A DNA stretch of 64,000 nt from Thiosulfatimonas sediminis (GTDB taxonomy: Bacteria > Pseudomonadota > Gammaproteobacteria > Thiomicrospirales > Thiomicrospiraceae): positions 2,294,001-2,358,000 of the forward strand of contig NZ_AP021889.1 in NCBI RefSeq assembly GCF_011398355.1, in the 5' to 3' direction. Made by a program: the position numbers and the translations under genes. Shown one piece after another: positions 1 to 7,954 of this stretch. Position 1 is the first letter of the stretch, and every line of letters begins with the position of its first letter. The notes beneath the pieces are model-generated. The model saw only the letters and a list, made by a program, of their open reading frames with translations. It was not told where the DNA came from and ran no database searches.

Positions 1-740
1 TGGAAAATCGGCGTTTCCGGCGAGTTAAGATATTTTGGCTGCCCCTGATCAAGAATCCGCCCACCAAAGGCGATATAACGTCCGCGACCATCGCGAATAG
101 GAAACATAATACGCTCTCGAAAACGATCATAAATCTTACCGTCGTCTTTGCGTATCAACATACCCACTTCAACCAACTGTTGCTGCAGCTTTCCGTCAGC
201 GGCCAGACCTTTAATTAAAGTATCCCAACCCGGTGGCGCAAAACCAATCTTAAACTCTTTCGCAATCTCAGCCGTTAAACCGCGCTGCTTAAGATACGTT
301 TTAGCCCGTTGCGACTGTGCGTGATCACGCAACTGCATACGATAAAAATGCGCAGCTAACTGCATCACATCGTACAAATCCCGCTGCTGCTGTTGACGTT
401 TTTCGGCTTGTTGGCGCTTTTGCGGCGTTTGCTGTTCACGTGGCACAGACATTCCATACATTGCCGCGAGCGACTCAATCGCTTCGACAAAACTCAGGCC
501 GTCATACTCCATCAGAAAAGTCAGCGCATCACCAGAAGCACCGCAACCAAAACAATGGTAGAACTGCTTTTGCTGATTAACATTAAAGGACGGGGTTTTT
601 TCATCATGAAACGGACAGCACGCCTTATAGGTCGCACCCGCCTTTTTTAACGGCACACGCTGACTAATCACCTGCACAACATCAGCGCGCGCTAAAAGCG
701 AATCAATAAAAGGCTTGGGAATGCTACCGCTGTACGCCAT
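1..740 (-). CDS. dnaG: DNA primase DnaG, N-terminal part (runs off window)
   Basis: Synthesises RNA primers for DNA replication at the fork. The visible 246 codons carry the CHC2-type zinc-binding domain: CCPFH followed by FYHCFGC gives ligands near C42, H45, C63 and C66, and the conserved EKTPSF motif follows the histidine. The start of the RNA-polymerase (TOPRIM-containing) domain, with motifs such as RFRERIMFPI and FGGR, is reached before the window edge. The start is the ATG whose first base is at 740; the rest of the gene is outside the window. It lies downstream of rpsU and yqeY on the same strand, behind a hairpin with a T tract, as in the classical rpsU-dnaG-rpoD macromolecular synthesis arrangement. 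Identification is secure from the zinc motif and context. Confidence 0.96.
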   Translation of the reverse strand, partial: MAYSGSIPKPFIDSLLARADVVQVISQRVPLKKAGATYKACCPFHDEKTPSFNVNQQKQFYHCFGCGASGDALTFLMEYDGLSFVEAIESLAAMYGMSVPREQQTPQKRQQAEKRQQQQRDLYDVMQLAAHFYRMQLRDHAQSQRAKTYLKQRGLTAEIAKEFKIGFAPPGWDTLIKGLAADGKLQQQLVEVGMLIRKDDGKIYDRFRERIMFPIRDGRGRYIAFGGRILDQGQPKYLNSPETPIF

Positions 741-791
741 AAACAGAATCCGTCCAAAAACGAGAAAGAAAAACTACCACAAAGAGAAAAA

Positions 792-825
792 CAAAAAAAG
801 CCCGCAACAAAATGTATGCGGGCTT
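792..825 (-). terminator. Intrinsic terminator between yqeY and dnaG
   Basis: A 9-bp inverted repeat (AAGCCCGCA / TGCGGGCTT) at 799-807 and 817-825 is followed on the minus strand by a run of seven T. It sits just past the yqeY stop and ahead of dnaG, where a partial terminator is known in the E. coli rpsU-dnaG operon and lowers dnaG expression relative to rpsU. Partial read-through here is inference. Confidence 0.8.
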
Positions 826-849
826 CTTTAAAGGCAAACAGATATTGAA

Positions 850-1299
850 TTAGGCGCTAAGCTTAGCTTTAATCAGCTTACTTACTTCACCCATATCGGC
901 ACGACCTTGCATCTGCGGCTTTAACAACCCCATGACTTTCCCCATGTCCTGCATTGATGCAGCGCCAGTAGCATTCATGGCGTCATCAATCAGAGCAGAA
1001 ACTTCCGCTTCACTTAGCGGCTGAGGCATGAAATCTTGAATGACCGTCATTTCATAGGCTTCTTGCTCAGCAAGATCTGGACGCTCTGCGTCAACAAACT
1101 GCTGATGAGAATCTTTACGCTGTTTCATTGCCTTGTCTAAAATGGCAAGAATATCAGCGTCATCATCCAATGTAGTTTGATTATCAATCTCAACCTGCTT
1201 GATGGCGGCTAAAAGACTGCGGACAACACCTAGGCGCGCTTTGTCTTTCGCTTTCATACAAGCTTTCATTTCAGCCGTTAGCTGCTCTTTCATTGACAC
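850..1299 (-). CDS. yqeY: GatB/YqeY domain-containing protein
   Basis: A 149-residue protein of the YqeY family, which shares its fold with the tail of the GatB subunit of the tRNA-dependent amidotransferase and is thought to bind tRNA. The family-typical start (KEQLTAEMKACMKAKDK, then RLGVVRSLLAAIKQ) and the C-terminal GKVMGLLKPQMQGRADM segment are present, and the length matches stand-alone family members. It lies 18 bases downstream of rpsU and upstream of dnaG on the same strand, the common gammaproteobacterial order. Its precise cellular role is not settled in the family. No Glu-tRNA/Gln-tRNA amidotransferase gene is adjacent. Confidence 0.92.
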   Translation of the reverse strand: MSMKEQLTAEMKACMKAKDKARLGVVRSLLAAIKQVEIDNQTTLDDDADILAILDKAMKQRKDSHQQFVDAERPDLAEQEAYEMTVIQDFMPQPLSEAEVSALIDDAMNATGAASMQDMGKVMGLLKPQMQGRADMGEVSKLIKAKLSA

Positions 1300-1317
1300 G
1301 GTGACCAGTCCTCTGGA

Positions 1318-1533
1318 TTAGTAAAGACGACGAGTACGACGAGTTTCGCGAGATAAACGCTTAGCAAGACGCTTAACGGCTGCCGCTTTCATACGCTTAC
1401 GCGCCCAAGTTGGCTTCTCATAGAACTCACGCTTACGCGTTTCAGTTAAAACACCTGCTTTCTCACAAGCACGTTTAAAACGACGTAAAGCTACGTCAAA
1501 TGGTTCGGTATCGCGGATTTTTACGCTTGGCAT
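1318..1533 (-). CDS. rpsU: 30S ribosomal protein S21
   Basis: Small basic protein of the 30S subunit, located near the anti-Shine-Dalgarno end of 16S rRNA and needed for efficient initiation. The 71-residue sequence begins [20 protein letters not shown], contains the [19 protein letters not shown] segment and ends in an arginine-rich tail, all diagnostic of S21, and its length is the family's usual length. It heads the rpsU-yqeY-dnaG group. A strong sigma70-type promoter lies about 80 bases upstream on the same strand, and tsaD is transcribed divergently, the usual neighbour in gammaproteobacteria. Confidence 0.98.
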   Translation of the reverse strand: MPSVKIRDTEPFDVALRRFKRACEKAGVLTETRKREFYEKPTWARKRMKAAAVKRLAKRLSRETRRTRRLY

Positions 1534-1610
1534 AATACACCTATAAAATTTTTAAATTCTGGGCTGCCTACATTCCCGCGCAAGAAAAGGGAAAGAGCAG
1601 AAAACGCAGG

Positions 1611-1639
1611 ATTATAAATTTACCCATACGGTTTTGCAA
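1611..1639 (-). promoter_or_regulatory. Sigma70-type promoter for rpsU
   Basis: On the minus strand TTGCAA (-35, 1634-1639) is separated by exactly 17 bases from a perfect TATAAT (-10, 1611-1616). It points at rpsU and is the clearest promoter in the 348-base rpsU/tsaD intergenic region. Apart from a TAAAAT hexamer at 1837-1842 that could serve tsaD without a recognisable -35 element, I see nothing else in that region. Confidence 0.8.
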
Positions 1640-1881
1640 ACCTTTTTGTCGATAAAATTACGAATAAACCCGAATTGCTGATTACTCAAACCCATTCAAA
1701 CCTTAACGACAGCGACATCAATTATTTCAATAACTTAGCCAAAACGCCGGTGCCAACGCACCCACAAAACGGCAGCCTTCACCCTAAGCACACAACAAAG
1801 CGCGGGAATGTTCAGCGGTCGACACGCTTTTTTTGTTAAAATCCCGCCATTGTCAATTAATCAGTAAAGAGAAAACCGCTA

Positions 1882-2913
1882 ATGCTTGTTTTGGGTATCG
1901 AAAGTTCTTGTGATGAAACCGGAATCGCACTCTACGACAGCGAGCAGGGACTGCTTGCACACGCACTTTACAGTCAAATTGAACTGCACGCTCTTTATGG
2001 TGGTGTCGTGCCGGAGCTGGCCTCACGCGACCATATCCGCCGTTTGATTCCATTAATTCAATCAACTTTAAAAGAAGCCAAACGCCAAATCAGCGAATTA
2101 GATGGCATCGCCTACACCGCCGGCCCTGGACTCATCGGCGCACTACTGACCGGCGCCTCTGTCGCGCGCAGTCTGGCGTTTGCACTAAAAATTCCTGCGG
2201 TGGGCGTGCACCATATGGAAGGCCACCTCTTAGCCCCTATGTTGGAAAGCGAACAACCACAATTTCCGTTTATCTGCCTACTCGTCTCTGGCGGACATTC
2301 GATGATTATTCGTGTCGATGGCATTGGTCGCTACAAATTACTGGGCGACACCTTGGACGATGCCGCAGGCGAAGCTTTTGACAAAACCGCAAAACTTTTA
2401 GACCTTGGCTACCCAGGCGGACCAAAAGTTTCGCAACTCGCCCTTTCCGGCCGCGCAGAGCGTTACAAATTCCCGCGACCAATGGTCGATCGTCCAGGGC
2501 TGGACATGAGCTTTAGCGGCTTAAAGACCTATACCCTGAACACTTGGCAGCAAGCATTAAAAGAAGACCAAGCTACTGAACAGACCAAAGCAGACATCTG
2601 TCGCGCTTTTGAGATGGCGGTCGCCGACACCTTAACCATAAAATGCAAACGCGCTTTAGAACAAGAAGGATTAAATCGCTTAGTCGTATCCGGCGGGGTT
2701 AGCGCCAACCGTGAAATTCGTGAAAAACTTCACGCACTGATGAATAAACGGCACGGTGAAGTATTTTTTCCGCGTTTGGAATTTTGCACCGACAATGGTG
2801 CGATGATTGCCTATGCCGGCACACAGAGATTACTGGCGGGCGAAGAACAAGACTTGAATTTTGCGGCTACACCGCGCTGGTCATTAGAAGCGCTTGCGCC
2901 ACTTGAGTTTTAG
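1882..2913 (+). CDS. tsaD: tRNA N6-threonylcarbamoyladenosine synthase subunit TsaD
   Basis: Transfers the threonylcarbamoyl group from threonylcarbamoyl-AMP to A37 of ANN-decoding tRNAs, working in the cytoplasm with TsaB and TsaE. The 343-residue protein is full length. It starts with the ASKHA nucleotide-binding motif [13 protein letters not shown], has the metal-binding HMEGH motif (ligands H111 and H115), the LVSGGHSM phosphate loop, [19 protein letters not shown], and the C-terminal [13 protein letters not shown] and [13 protein letters not shown] motifs. It is divergent from rpsU and convergent with plsY, a widespread arrangement. Function is certain at family level. Confidence 0.98.
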   Translation: MLVLGIESSCDETGIALYDSEQGLLAHALYSQIELHALYGGVVPELASRDHIRRLIPLIQSTLKEAKRQISELDGIAYTAGPGLIGALLTGASVARSLAFALKIPAVGVHHMEGHLLAPMLESEQPQFPFICLLVSGGHSMIIRVDGIGRYKLLGDTLDDAAGEAFDKTAKLLDLGYPGGPKVSQLALSGRAERYKFPRPMVDRPGLDMSFSGLKTYTLNTWQQALKEDQATEQTKADICRAFEMAVADTLTIKCKRALEQEGLNRLVVSGGVSANREIREKLHALMNKRHGEVFFPRLEFCTDNGAMIAYAGTQRLLAGEEQDLNFAATPRWSLEALAPLEF

Positions 2914-2959
2914 ACAGAGTAAATTATGATTAGAAATGTCCAGCTTCTCCCTAAGGAGA

Positions 2960-3012
2960 CGCGGAAAAACTCCAAATAGCGTCAAACATAAAGAACTTAG
3001 ACTTTTTCCGCG
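2960..3012. terminator. Long-loop inverted repeat between convergent tsaD and plsY
   Basis: A 10-bp perfect inverted repeat, CGCGGAAAAA at 2960-2969 and TTTTTCCGCG at 3003-3012, encloses a 33-base loop in the gap between the convergent genes tsaD and plsY. The A/T side of each arm gives T residues close to the stem for both strands. A shared bidirectional terminator is plausible, but the loop is long and no classical T tract follows the stem. Confidence 0.4.
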
Positions 3013-3017
3013 CCTGC

Positions 3018-3614
3018 TTAGTTGCTTTGCTTAATCAAACTTTCTTCGCCATTAAGCAAGCGCTGGATATTGCTGCGGTGACGCCAAAACAGAATCAACG
3101 TCAAAGCAAGTGAACCGTAAAACCACCCTAAATCAGCGCTGATAAAGTAGACATAAACCGGTGTCAATGTAGCGGCAACCAAGGCGGATAGCGAAGATAT
3201 TTTCAATACCTTGGCAACAAACAGCCAAGTGGCGACAATCGCCAAACCGATTGGCAGAGACAACGCCAACATCATACCAAGCATAGTCGCCACTCCTTTT
3301 CCACCACGGAACCCGAAAAACAACGGATACAAGTGACCAATAAAAGCGGCAAAGCCAATCAAAAACACCTCAGTTGACGTAAAACCATATTGATAAGCGG
3401 CTAACACAGGAATCACCCCTTTTAGCAAATCACCAAACAAGGTTATCGCCGCCGCCTTATTGCCATACAAACGCTTAACATTGGTCGCCCCCGGATTTCC
3501 AGAACCGCCTTCGCGCGGATCACCCAATCCCATTAGACGACAAACAATAATCGCAGTTGATACTGAACCTAGCAGATACGCTAATAAGACCGCAATTGAA
3601 AATTCTATGCCCAT
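3018..3614 (-). CDS. plsY: Acyl-phosphate:glycerol-3-phosphate acyltransferase PlsY
   Basis: Inner-membrane enzyme that acylates glycerol-3-phosphate from acyl-phosphate, the first step of phospholipid synthesis. The 198-residue protein is hydrophobic throughout, with about five membrane segments, and carries the three family motifs: YLLGSVSTAIIV with GSGNPGATNV, the FGDLLKGVIPV segment, and FRGGKGVAT. I chose the ATG at 3614 because GGAGAG precedes it at good spacing and the product then begins MGIEFS like other PlsY proteins; the 26 upstream in-frame residues look untranslated. tsaD-plsY-folB neighbourhoods are common in gammaproteobacteria. Confidence 0.95.
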   Translation of the reverse strand: MGIEFSIAVLLAYLLGSVSTAIIVCRLMGLGDPREGGSGNPGATNVKRLYGNKAAAITLFGDLLKGVIPVLAAYQYGFTSTEVFLIGFAAFIGHLYPLFFGFRGGKGVATMLGMMLALSLPIGLAIVATWLFVAKVLKISSLSALVAATLTPVYVYFISADLGWFYGSLALTLILFWRHRSNIQRLLNGEESLIKQSN

Positions 3615-3770
3615 TATTCTCTCCAAGAATACCGCCATCCATGACTTGAACGGCACAACGATAATGTCAGGCGATTTTACTGGTAAACACAAAAAATTGA
3701 AAACGGACTTTGTGAGCCACTGAATTTCACTACAATAAGCGTAACCGACAGAATAATTGGATTTTCCTGT

Positions 3771-3938
3771 ATGAATTACTCTGAAAGCCTAGAAACAAGC
3801 GACTTTGCGAGCTTTTTTAAAACTCGCCGAACCACGCTAAAAGCCTCAGTAGCATTAATTCATTCAATGAAAGCCCAAAAATTTTCAAACATAGCGAGTA
3901 CTTTTTTCTGGTCTAAAAACTCGGAAAATCGCTTTTAA
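3771..3938 (+). CDS. Possible 55-residue ORF upstream of folB
   Basis: An ATG-initiated open frame of 55 codons lies in the 354-base plsY/folB intergenic region. The product would start MNYSESLETSDFASFF and has no membrane segment or motif I recognise. There is no convincing ribosome binding site (the upstream bases are ATTTTCCTGT) and the region is A/T rich with small hairpins, so this may be leader sequence of folB rather than a gene. I saw nothing else in this intergenic stretch apart from the divergent promoters that must lie in it. Confidence 0.15.
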   Translation: MNYSESLETSDFASFFKTRRTTLKASVALIHSMKAQKFSNIASTFFWSKNSENRF

Positions 3939-3968
3939 AACGTCCACCTGACAGGGTTTAAGCACTCT

Positions 3969-4331
3969 ATGCACGACATCATCTACATTGAACAACTGGA
4001 AACCGAGGCCATTATTGGCATTTATGACTGGGAACGGGAGCAACCCCAACCCCTGTATTTTGACATTGAAATGGCCGTGCCCATTTTTACCGCCGCGCAA
4101 AGTGATGCGATTAACGACACGGTGGACTATGCCCAGGTGAGTGATTTCGTATGCGACTGGGTAGCCAAAAGCCGTGTTGAACTATTGGAAACCTTACTCG
4201 AAAACTTAAGTCACGAACTGTTTACCCGATTTACCGGCATTCAAACCTTAACCATCAAAGTAAGCAAACCCAAAGCGGTTGCACAAGCAAAAACTGTCGG
4301 CTTAATAATCAAGCGCCAACGCCCACGTTAA
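3969..4331 (+). CDS. folB: Dihydroneopterin aldolase
   Basis: Cytoplasmic folate-pathway enzyme that splits 7,8-dihydroneopterin to 6-hydroxymethyl-dihydropterin and glycolaldehyde, forming an octamer in known members. The 120-residue sequence has the family signature at its start (IEQLETEAIIGIYDWEREQ), the NDTVDYAQVSD motif, and the C-terminal VSKPKAVAQAKTVGLII with the conserved catalytic lysine region. Length is typical. It stands downstream of divergently transcribed plsY, and its last four bases overlap the end of the convergent gene on the other strand. Confidence 0.95.
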   Translation: MHDIIYIEQLETEAIIGIYDWEREQPQPLYFDIEMAVPIFTAAQSDAINDTVDYAQVSDFVCDWVAKSRVELLETLLENLSHELFTRFTGIQTLTIKVSKPKAVAQAKTVGLIIKRQRPR

Positions 4332-4792
4332 GCACCTTGTTGATGTAAACGCTTCTGCTCTTGCGCGGCTTGTTTAATCACTGGAATCAACTGCTCCATA
4401 TACAGACAAGCTTGCGCTTCGGTGATTTTATCCATTGCCGCATAATCCTCTTCAAACTGACGGCGACTCTGTTTAGCCAAGTTACGCATCACTTTGTTGT
4501 ACAACACATCACCATTAGCCAAACGTGTAATGGTTACCAATTGTTGCGCAGAAACCTTAGGCGCAAACTTCTGCACCACTAAATCATCAACCTGCGCCAT
4601 TTTATTGGCCAGTTGCCGATAGGTTAGCAACTTTTTCTGCAGCACTTGATGCGAACTGTTCTCTCCTTCATTTAAACGCTGCACAATAACTTGGTTCAAG
4701 GTTTCCGCCACTTCATTTGGCAAAGAAAACGTCACCGGCCCAATCTCCAGTAACAACTCCCCTTCTTGACCATGCTTCGCTGTAATTTCCAT
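4328..4792 (-). CDS. Unknown protein with FliG_C-like helical half (paralogue 2)
   Basis: A 154-residue soluble protein with no signal peptide. The first 35 residues look like a short beta segment (ELLLEIGPVTFSL), followed by helices. Residues about 65-140 follow the spacing of the FliG C-terminal armadillo-like domain: a run of VDDLVVQKFAPKVSAQQL, then AN...YNKVMRNLAKQSRR, then FEEDYAAM, then EAQACLYMEQL. The upstream gene encodes a protein of exactly the same length and the same layout, so the two look like a tandem duplication. No flagellar gene is near. I do not assign a function; a FliG-like interaction module is inference from pattern similarity. Confidence 0.7.
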   Translation of the reverse strand: MEITAKHGQEGELLLEIGPVTFSLPNEVAETLNQVIVQRLNEGENSSHQVLQKKLLTYRQLANKMAQVDDLVVQKFAPKVSAQQLVTITRLANGDVLYNKVMRNLAKQSRRQFEEDYAAMDKITEAQACLYMEQLIPVIKQAAQEQKRLHQQGA

Positions 4793-4803
4793 TCAACCCC
4801 CCG

Positions 4804-5268
4804 CTAGATATATTGCGTTTCAGCACTGATAAATTCAATTTGCCCCTGCGCTTGCAAAGCAAAGGTCTTTTCAACAATTCGGCGTATCGCCTGTTTCGCC
4901 AAGTCCTCGCTCGGCAAAGAGGCTTCTTGTAAATCTCGAATAAGCTGCTTAGTGATAATCGCGCCGCTATTTTCCAGAACTATATTGGTAAAACTCTCAT
5001 CCTTAGCCAAGAGCAATAACATCACCAAATCGTTGCTATCCAACTCTCTCAACAACGCCTGCAAATGTTGTTGCGACAACTTCTTCATGCGCATGCCCAA
5101 TTTAATATAACTTTGCAAAGTGGAGTGTGGCTGCCCGTGATCGAGCGCCAACAAATGCTCCAGCGTAATCTGTAACAATGCCAAACTAAAACGGTCAATT
5201 TTCAGCGCCGCAAAGCCGATTTGCACCAACCATTCATTTTCGTGAATCTTCTTTATTCCAACTTGCAT
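4804..5268 (-). CDS. Unknown protein with FliG_C-like helical half (paralogue 1)
   Basis: A 154-residue protein, 11 bases upstream of its apparent paralogue and surely co-transcribed with it. Residues about 65-145 resemble the FliG C-terminal domain well: LSQQHLQALLRELDSNDL matches the LDD..LQ.LLREVD..DL pattern, then AKDESFTNIVLEN matches the GASEE...KI..N region, LIRDLQEA matches the ED.E segment, and KQAIRRIVEK...GQIEF matches the AQ..IV..R.L...GEI ending. The N-terminal EWLVQIGFAALKI segment parallels ELLLEIGPVTFSL of the downstream protein. It is outside any flagellar cluster. Function unknown. Confidence 0.7.
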   Translation of the reverse strand: MQVGIKKIHENEWLVQIGFAALKIDRFSLALLQITLEHLLALDHGQPHSTLQSYIKLGMRMKKLSQQHLQALLRELDSNDLVMLLLLAKDESFTNIVLENSGAIITKQLIRDLQEASLPSEDLAKQAIRRIVEKTFALQAQGQIEFISAETQYI

Positions 5269-5540
5269 ATTCCATTACCGCTTTAAAAAAGTGAAAGGCA
5301 GACAAAACAACTACACGGTAAGCCAGTCGTCGGCTAATCTGCGTGCTTGTTTGGGTTTCTATCGAGTCGTTAAAAAGCAAATACCTCGCCAAACCTGTTA
5401 CCGCATAGGGACCTAAAATCAACAATGACAGGTTTTACACGAATACGCCGTCAAGCAATGACTCACAGATTTCACTAGAGGCATCTCACTATCTATTGCA
5501 TAATAACCGCTGTTTAAAATTCATAAATGCAAAAATTCAG

Positions 5541-6728
5541 ATGCCTAGCCACAAAAACCTCCCCCTACCGTCAGAAGATGCTCAAACTCTAAGCGCGCAA
5601 TTAAGCAAACAAATTCGCACGTCACTGCAACGCCAACATAACATGACATTTTCCCAGTTCATGCAAAAAGCCTTATACACACCAAACTTAGGCTATTACA
5701 GCAACAGCTTGGAAAAAATTGGCAAACACGGCGACTTTATTACCGCACCAGAAATCTCACCGATTTTCTCGCGCTGCATCGCTCGCCAAGCACAACAAGT
5801 TCTCGCCGAATTAGCCGAGCCAAACATGATTGAATTTGGCGCTGGACGTGGCGTTATGGCCGGCGATATTTTACTGGCACTCGAACAACTGCAGCAGCCA
5901 TTAACACGCTACTATATTGTCGAAATTAGCGCCGACCTGCGCCAACGACAAAAAGCCTACTTACAAGAACGCCTACCTGCGGAATGGTTTAGCAAAGTGG
6001 TCTGGCTAGAACAACTTCCCAGCACACCGATTAGCGCCGTAATTGTTGCCAATGAAGTGCTTGACGCCATGCCGTTTGAACGCCTACGCATTGAACCGGA
6101 GCGCGCACTGCAAGGCTATATCGCCTGGAATGAGGAGAAAGCGCAGTTTGTTTGGGATTATCAACCCATTACCGAGCGCAAACTGCAAAAGTTTGCCAAC
6201 CAGTTAATCGAACACATCGGCAAAGTTTCCGACCTTGGCTACGAGACTGAAATTAACTTGCACATCGGCCCTTGGCTGCAAAGCTTAAGCACTATCTTGT
6301 CACAAGGATTGGTGCTTTTAATTGATTATGGTTATCCGCGTAGCGAGTACTATCAACCAGCTCGGGTAATGGGAACCTTACGCTGCCACTATCAACACCG
6401 CGCCCATCAGAATCCTTTCTTTTACCCAGGATTGCAGGACATTACTGCACACGTTGATTTTACGGCCGTGGCAGAATCCGGTTTTGAAGCGGGATTCAAA
6501 ATCGCCGGCTACACTACCCAAGCCAATTTTTTAATGGGCAGCGGCTTGCTGGATATGTCGTTCGACAGCAGCGCGGATATTGGCTCGCAAATCAAAACCG
6601 CACAACAAATTAAAACGCTCACCATGCCAGACGAAATGGGTGAAACCTTCAAGGTTATTGCCCTGAGCAAGCAATTCGACAGCGGCCTAATCGGCTTTAA
6701 AGTGCGCGACCTGCGCCACTTACTCTAA
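5541..6728 (+). CDS. SAM-dependent methyltransferase, NDUFAF7/COG1565 family
   Basis: A 395-residue class I methyltransferase-like protein. MTFSQFMQKALYTPNLGYYS and GDFITAPEISPIFSRCIARQ near the start, the MIEFGAGRGVMAGDIL SAM-binding loop, the AVIVANEVLDAMPFERL segment and LIDYGYPRSEYYQP are the conserved blocks of the family. The mitochondrial member NDUFAF7 methylates an arginine of complex I subunit NDUFS2; the bacterial substrate is not established. A longer frame begins at a TTG at 5496, but a CATAAT hexamer overlaps it, so I prefer the ATG at 5541. It is followed after nine bases by uppP and probably shares its transcript. Confidence 0.85.
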   Translation: MPSHKNLPLPSEDAQTLSAQLSKQIRTSLQRQHNMTFSQFMQKALYTPNLGYYSNSLEKIGKHGDFITAPEISPIFSRCIARQAQQVLAELAEPNMIEFGAGRGVMAGDILLALEQLQQPLTRYYIVEISADLRQRQKAYLQERLPAEWFSKVVWLEQLPSTPISAVIVANEVLDAMPFERLRIEPERALQGYIAWNEEKAQFVWDYQPITERKLQKFANQLIEHIGKVSDLGYETEINLHIGPWLQSLSTILSQGLVLLIDYGYPRSEYYQPARVMGTLRCHYQHRAHQNPFFYPGLQDITAHVDFTAVAESGFEAGFKIAGYTTQANFLMGSGLLDMSFDSSADIGSQIKTAQQIKTLTMPDEMGETFKVIALSKQFDSGLIGFKVRDLRHLL

Positions 6729-6737
6729 GGATACTCA

Positions 6738-7547
6738 ATGGAACCTGTTTTAGATTGGTTACAAATAAGCGTATTGGCGCTGATTCAAGGGTTAACGGAA
6801 TTCTTACCGATTTCCAGCTCCGGTCATCTTATATTAGTACCAGAAATACTTGGCTGGCCGGATCAAGGCTTAGCCTTTGACGTCGCGGTGCATATCGGCA
6901 CTCTCGCCGCAGTGGTACTGTATTTTCGCAACGACATTTGGCTCATGACCCGCGATTGGAGTCGTTCACTGATCACTCGTCAACCCACGTCAAACAGCCG
7001 CTTAGCTTGGTGGGTCATTCTCGCTACCTTACCGGCGATTGCCTTTGGTTTTCTGATTAATAACGGTATTGAAGAAAGCCTACGTAATCCGCTGATTATT
7101 GCGGCGACCACGATTGGTTTTGGTGTTTTGCTCTGGTGGTCAGATATCAAGGGCGCCAAAATTCGCGATGAACACAGCCTCAGCTTTAAAGACATCATGA
7201 TTATCGGCTTTGCCCAAGCAGTTGCCTTAATCCCGGGCACTTCGCGCTCTGGTATCACAATCACTACCGCTTTATTGCTTGGCTTAACCCCACAAGCCGC
7301 TGCGCGTTTTTCATTCCTGCTATCCATTCCATTAATCCTTGGCGCCGGATTATTAAAACTAAAAGACTTGCTCGAAAGCAGCACGCCCGTTCAGTGGGAG
7401 GCCATGCTCGGCGGCGCGCTCATTTCGTTTATCAGCGCCTACATCGTGATTGCACTTTTCCTAAAGTGGATCAATCAAGTGGGCATGGCACCCTTTGCGC
7501 TATACCGCTTTGCACTGGGTGCATTGTTGATTTATCTATTTATTTAG
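6738..7547 (+). CDS. uppP: Undecaprenyl-diphosphatase
   Basis: Membrane phosphatase that recycles undecaprenyl pyrophosphate to the monophosphate carrier for peptidoglycan and other wall polymers; overproduction gives bacitracin resistance in known members (BacA). The 269-residue protein has the two catalytic signatures, EFLPISSSGHLILVP near residue 21 and PGTSRSGITI near residue 165, and about eight hydrophobic segments. An AAGGAT ribosome binding site precedes the ATG. It lies in a run of same-strand genes from the methyltransferase to nnrDE. Confidence 0.96.
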   Translation: MEPVLDWLQISVLALIQGLTEFLPISSSGHLILVPEILGWPDQGLAFDVAVHIGTLAAVVLYFRNDIWLMTRDWSRSLITRQPTSNSRLAWWVILATLPAIAFGFLINNGIEESLRNPLIIAATTIGFGVLLWWSDIKGAKIRDEHSLSFKDIMIIGFAQAVALIPGTSRSGITITTALLLGLTPQAAARFSFLLSIPLILGAGLLKLKDLLESSTPVQWEAMLGGALISFISAYIVIALFLKWINQVGMAPFALYRFALGALLIYLFI

Positions 7548-7556
7548 GAGCCTCGC

Positions 7557-7937
7557 GTGAACCCTGTCAAACTCGCTTGGCTATTGATTGGTTGGAGCAT
7601 TATCGCTACGGTTTTCTATCTATCCGTTCTAGCACCGTACCGCGCACCGAATTTAGGCGACTTTTCACATCAAGATAAAATCTATCACTTTATCGCCTAT
7701 TTCGGCTTAATGCTCTGGTTTGCCCAACTCTACCCGCGCCAATGGCGCTGGATTATCGCCTTAAGCCTATTTTGCTTTGGCATCGCCATTGAGTTCATCC
7801 AGCCTTTCACAGGGCGCGATTTCGATTTACTGGACATGCTTGCCAATGGTTCAGGTATCATCACTGGCTGGGCAATCACCTTACTAAAGGGTGACTTTGT
7901 GTATCGTCGCTGGTTTGCCAACCAAGCAAATCGCTAA
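7557..7937 (+). CDS. VanZ-like membrane protein
   Basis: A 126-residue membrane protein with about four hydrophobic helices, starting at GTG with an AGGAG ribosome binding site that overlaps the uppP stop. The family-typical pattern is visible: a first helix followed by DKIYHFIAYFGLMLWFA, then FGIAIEFIQPFTGRDFDLLDMLANGSGIITG. VanZ-family proteins of this short kind are common in proteobacteria, and the name comes from a teicoplanin-resistance protein; no antibiotic role should be assumed. Function is not established. Confidence 0.85.
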   Translation: MNPVKLAWLLIGWSIIATVFYLSVLAPYRAPNLGDFSHQDKIYHFIAYFGLMLWFAQLYPRQWRWIIALSLFCFGIAIEFIQPFTGRDFDLLDMLANGSGIITGWAITLLKGDFVYRRWFANQANR

Positions 7938-7954
7938 CCAAACAGGAAGGCATT

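Noticed and set aside
5496-5540. TTG start of the NDUFAF7-type methyltransferase
   Set aside because: A CATAAT hexamer overlaps the TTG and the extra residues have no family counterpart, so the ATG at 5541 is preferred, although there is no strong ribosome binding site for either.
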